From: JALHFZ01 sp964483085
Lineage (GTDB): Bacteria > Synergistota > Synergistia > Synergistales > Aminobacteriaceae
Assembly (NCBI GenBank): GCA_964483085.1
Contig: CAYZZX010000101.1
Span: 1-5,519 of the forward strand
Direction: 5' to 3'
DNA: 5,519 nt
Shown piece after piece: positions 5,488 to 5,519 of the stretch. Under the pieces are notes generated by a model. It saw only the letters and a program-made list of their open reading frames with translations. It had not been told where the DNA came from and did no database searches. Position 1 is the stretch's first letter. The number at the start of each line of letters is the position of its first letter. The translations under genes and the position numbers were made by a program.

Positions 5488-5519
5488 ATCAACCAGTACT
5501 GTTCTCCCATACCAATTAC

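Overview
The window is one tightly packed block of seven codirectional (+) genes. It ends in a strong Rho-independent terminator at 5453-5487. Every complete product carries an N-terminal signal peptide, so the block encodes an exported, cell-envelope set of proteins. GC-rich third codon positions, Shine-Dalgarno sites and the mix of secreted CsgG/FlgT/LPP20-type proteins fit a diderm anaerobe. I lean to Synergistota, but this is an inference from style, not a proof.

Layout: (1) 1-927, the 3' part of a gene with the end of a FlgT-N/LPP20-like module, a CsgG-like module and a C-terminal alpha/beta domain. (2) 924-1373, a small secreted LPP20/FlgT-N-like protein. (3) 1379-2182, a secreted CsgG-like protein with the same C-terminal domain as gene 1. 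(4) 2202-2909, a secreted protein built of 36-38-residue repeats, predicted to be a six-bladed beta-propeller. (5) 2935-4119, a secreted CsgG-domain protein with six exact 34-residue TPR repeats. (6) 4143-4883, a secreted TPR-like protein whose reading frame is interrupted at codon 28 by an in-frame TGA, exactly at the end of the signal peptide and just before a GGGGS-type linker. (7) 4914-5438, a short secreted stand-alone CsgG-domain protein, paralogous to the N-terminal half of gene 5.

Genes 2 and 3 together reproduce the domain order of gene 1, and genes 5 and 7 are a second CsgG paralogue pair flanking gene 6. Genes overlap or are separated by roughly 5-30 bases, which suggests one transcript. 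No curli subunit (CsgA/B), no CsgE/F, no flagellar gene and no transporter is visible. This is therefore best described as an uncharacterised periplasmic or outer-membrane-associated assembly of CsgG/FlgT-like, TPR and propeller proteins.

The most notable observation is gene 6. The upstream signal peptide with its own ribosome binding site, the TGA, the linker and the 198-codon downstream ORF are all in one frame. A possible SECIS-like hairpin follows the TGA. The candidate explanations are selenocysteine at or near the mature N-terminus (the place a lipoprotein cysteine would occupy), a nonsense mutation, or a sequence error. TGA is used as a normal stop in four genes here, including gene 6 itself, so a general reassignment of TGA is unlikely.
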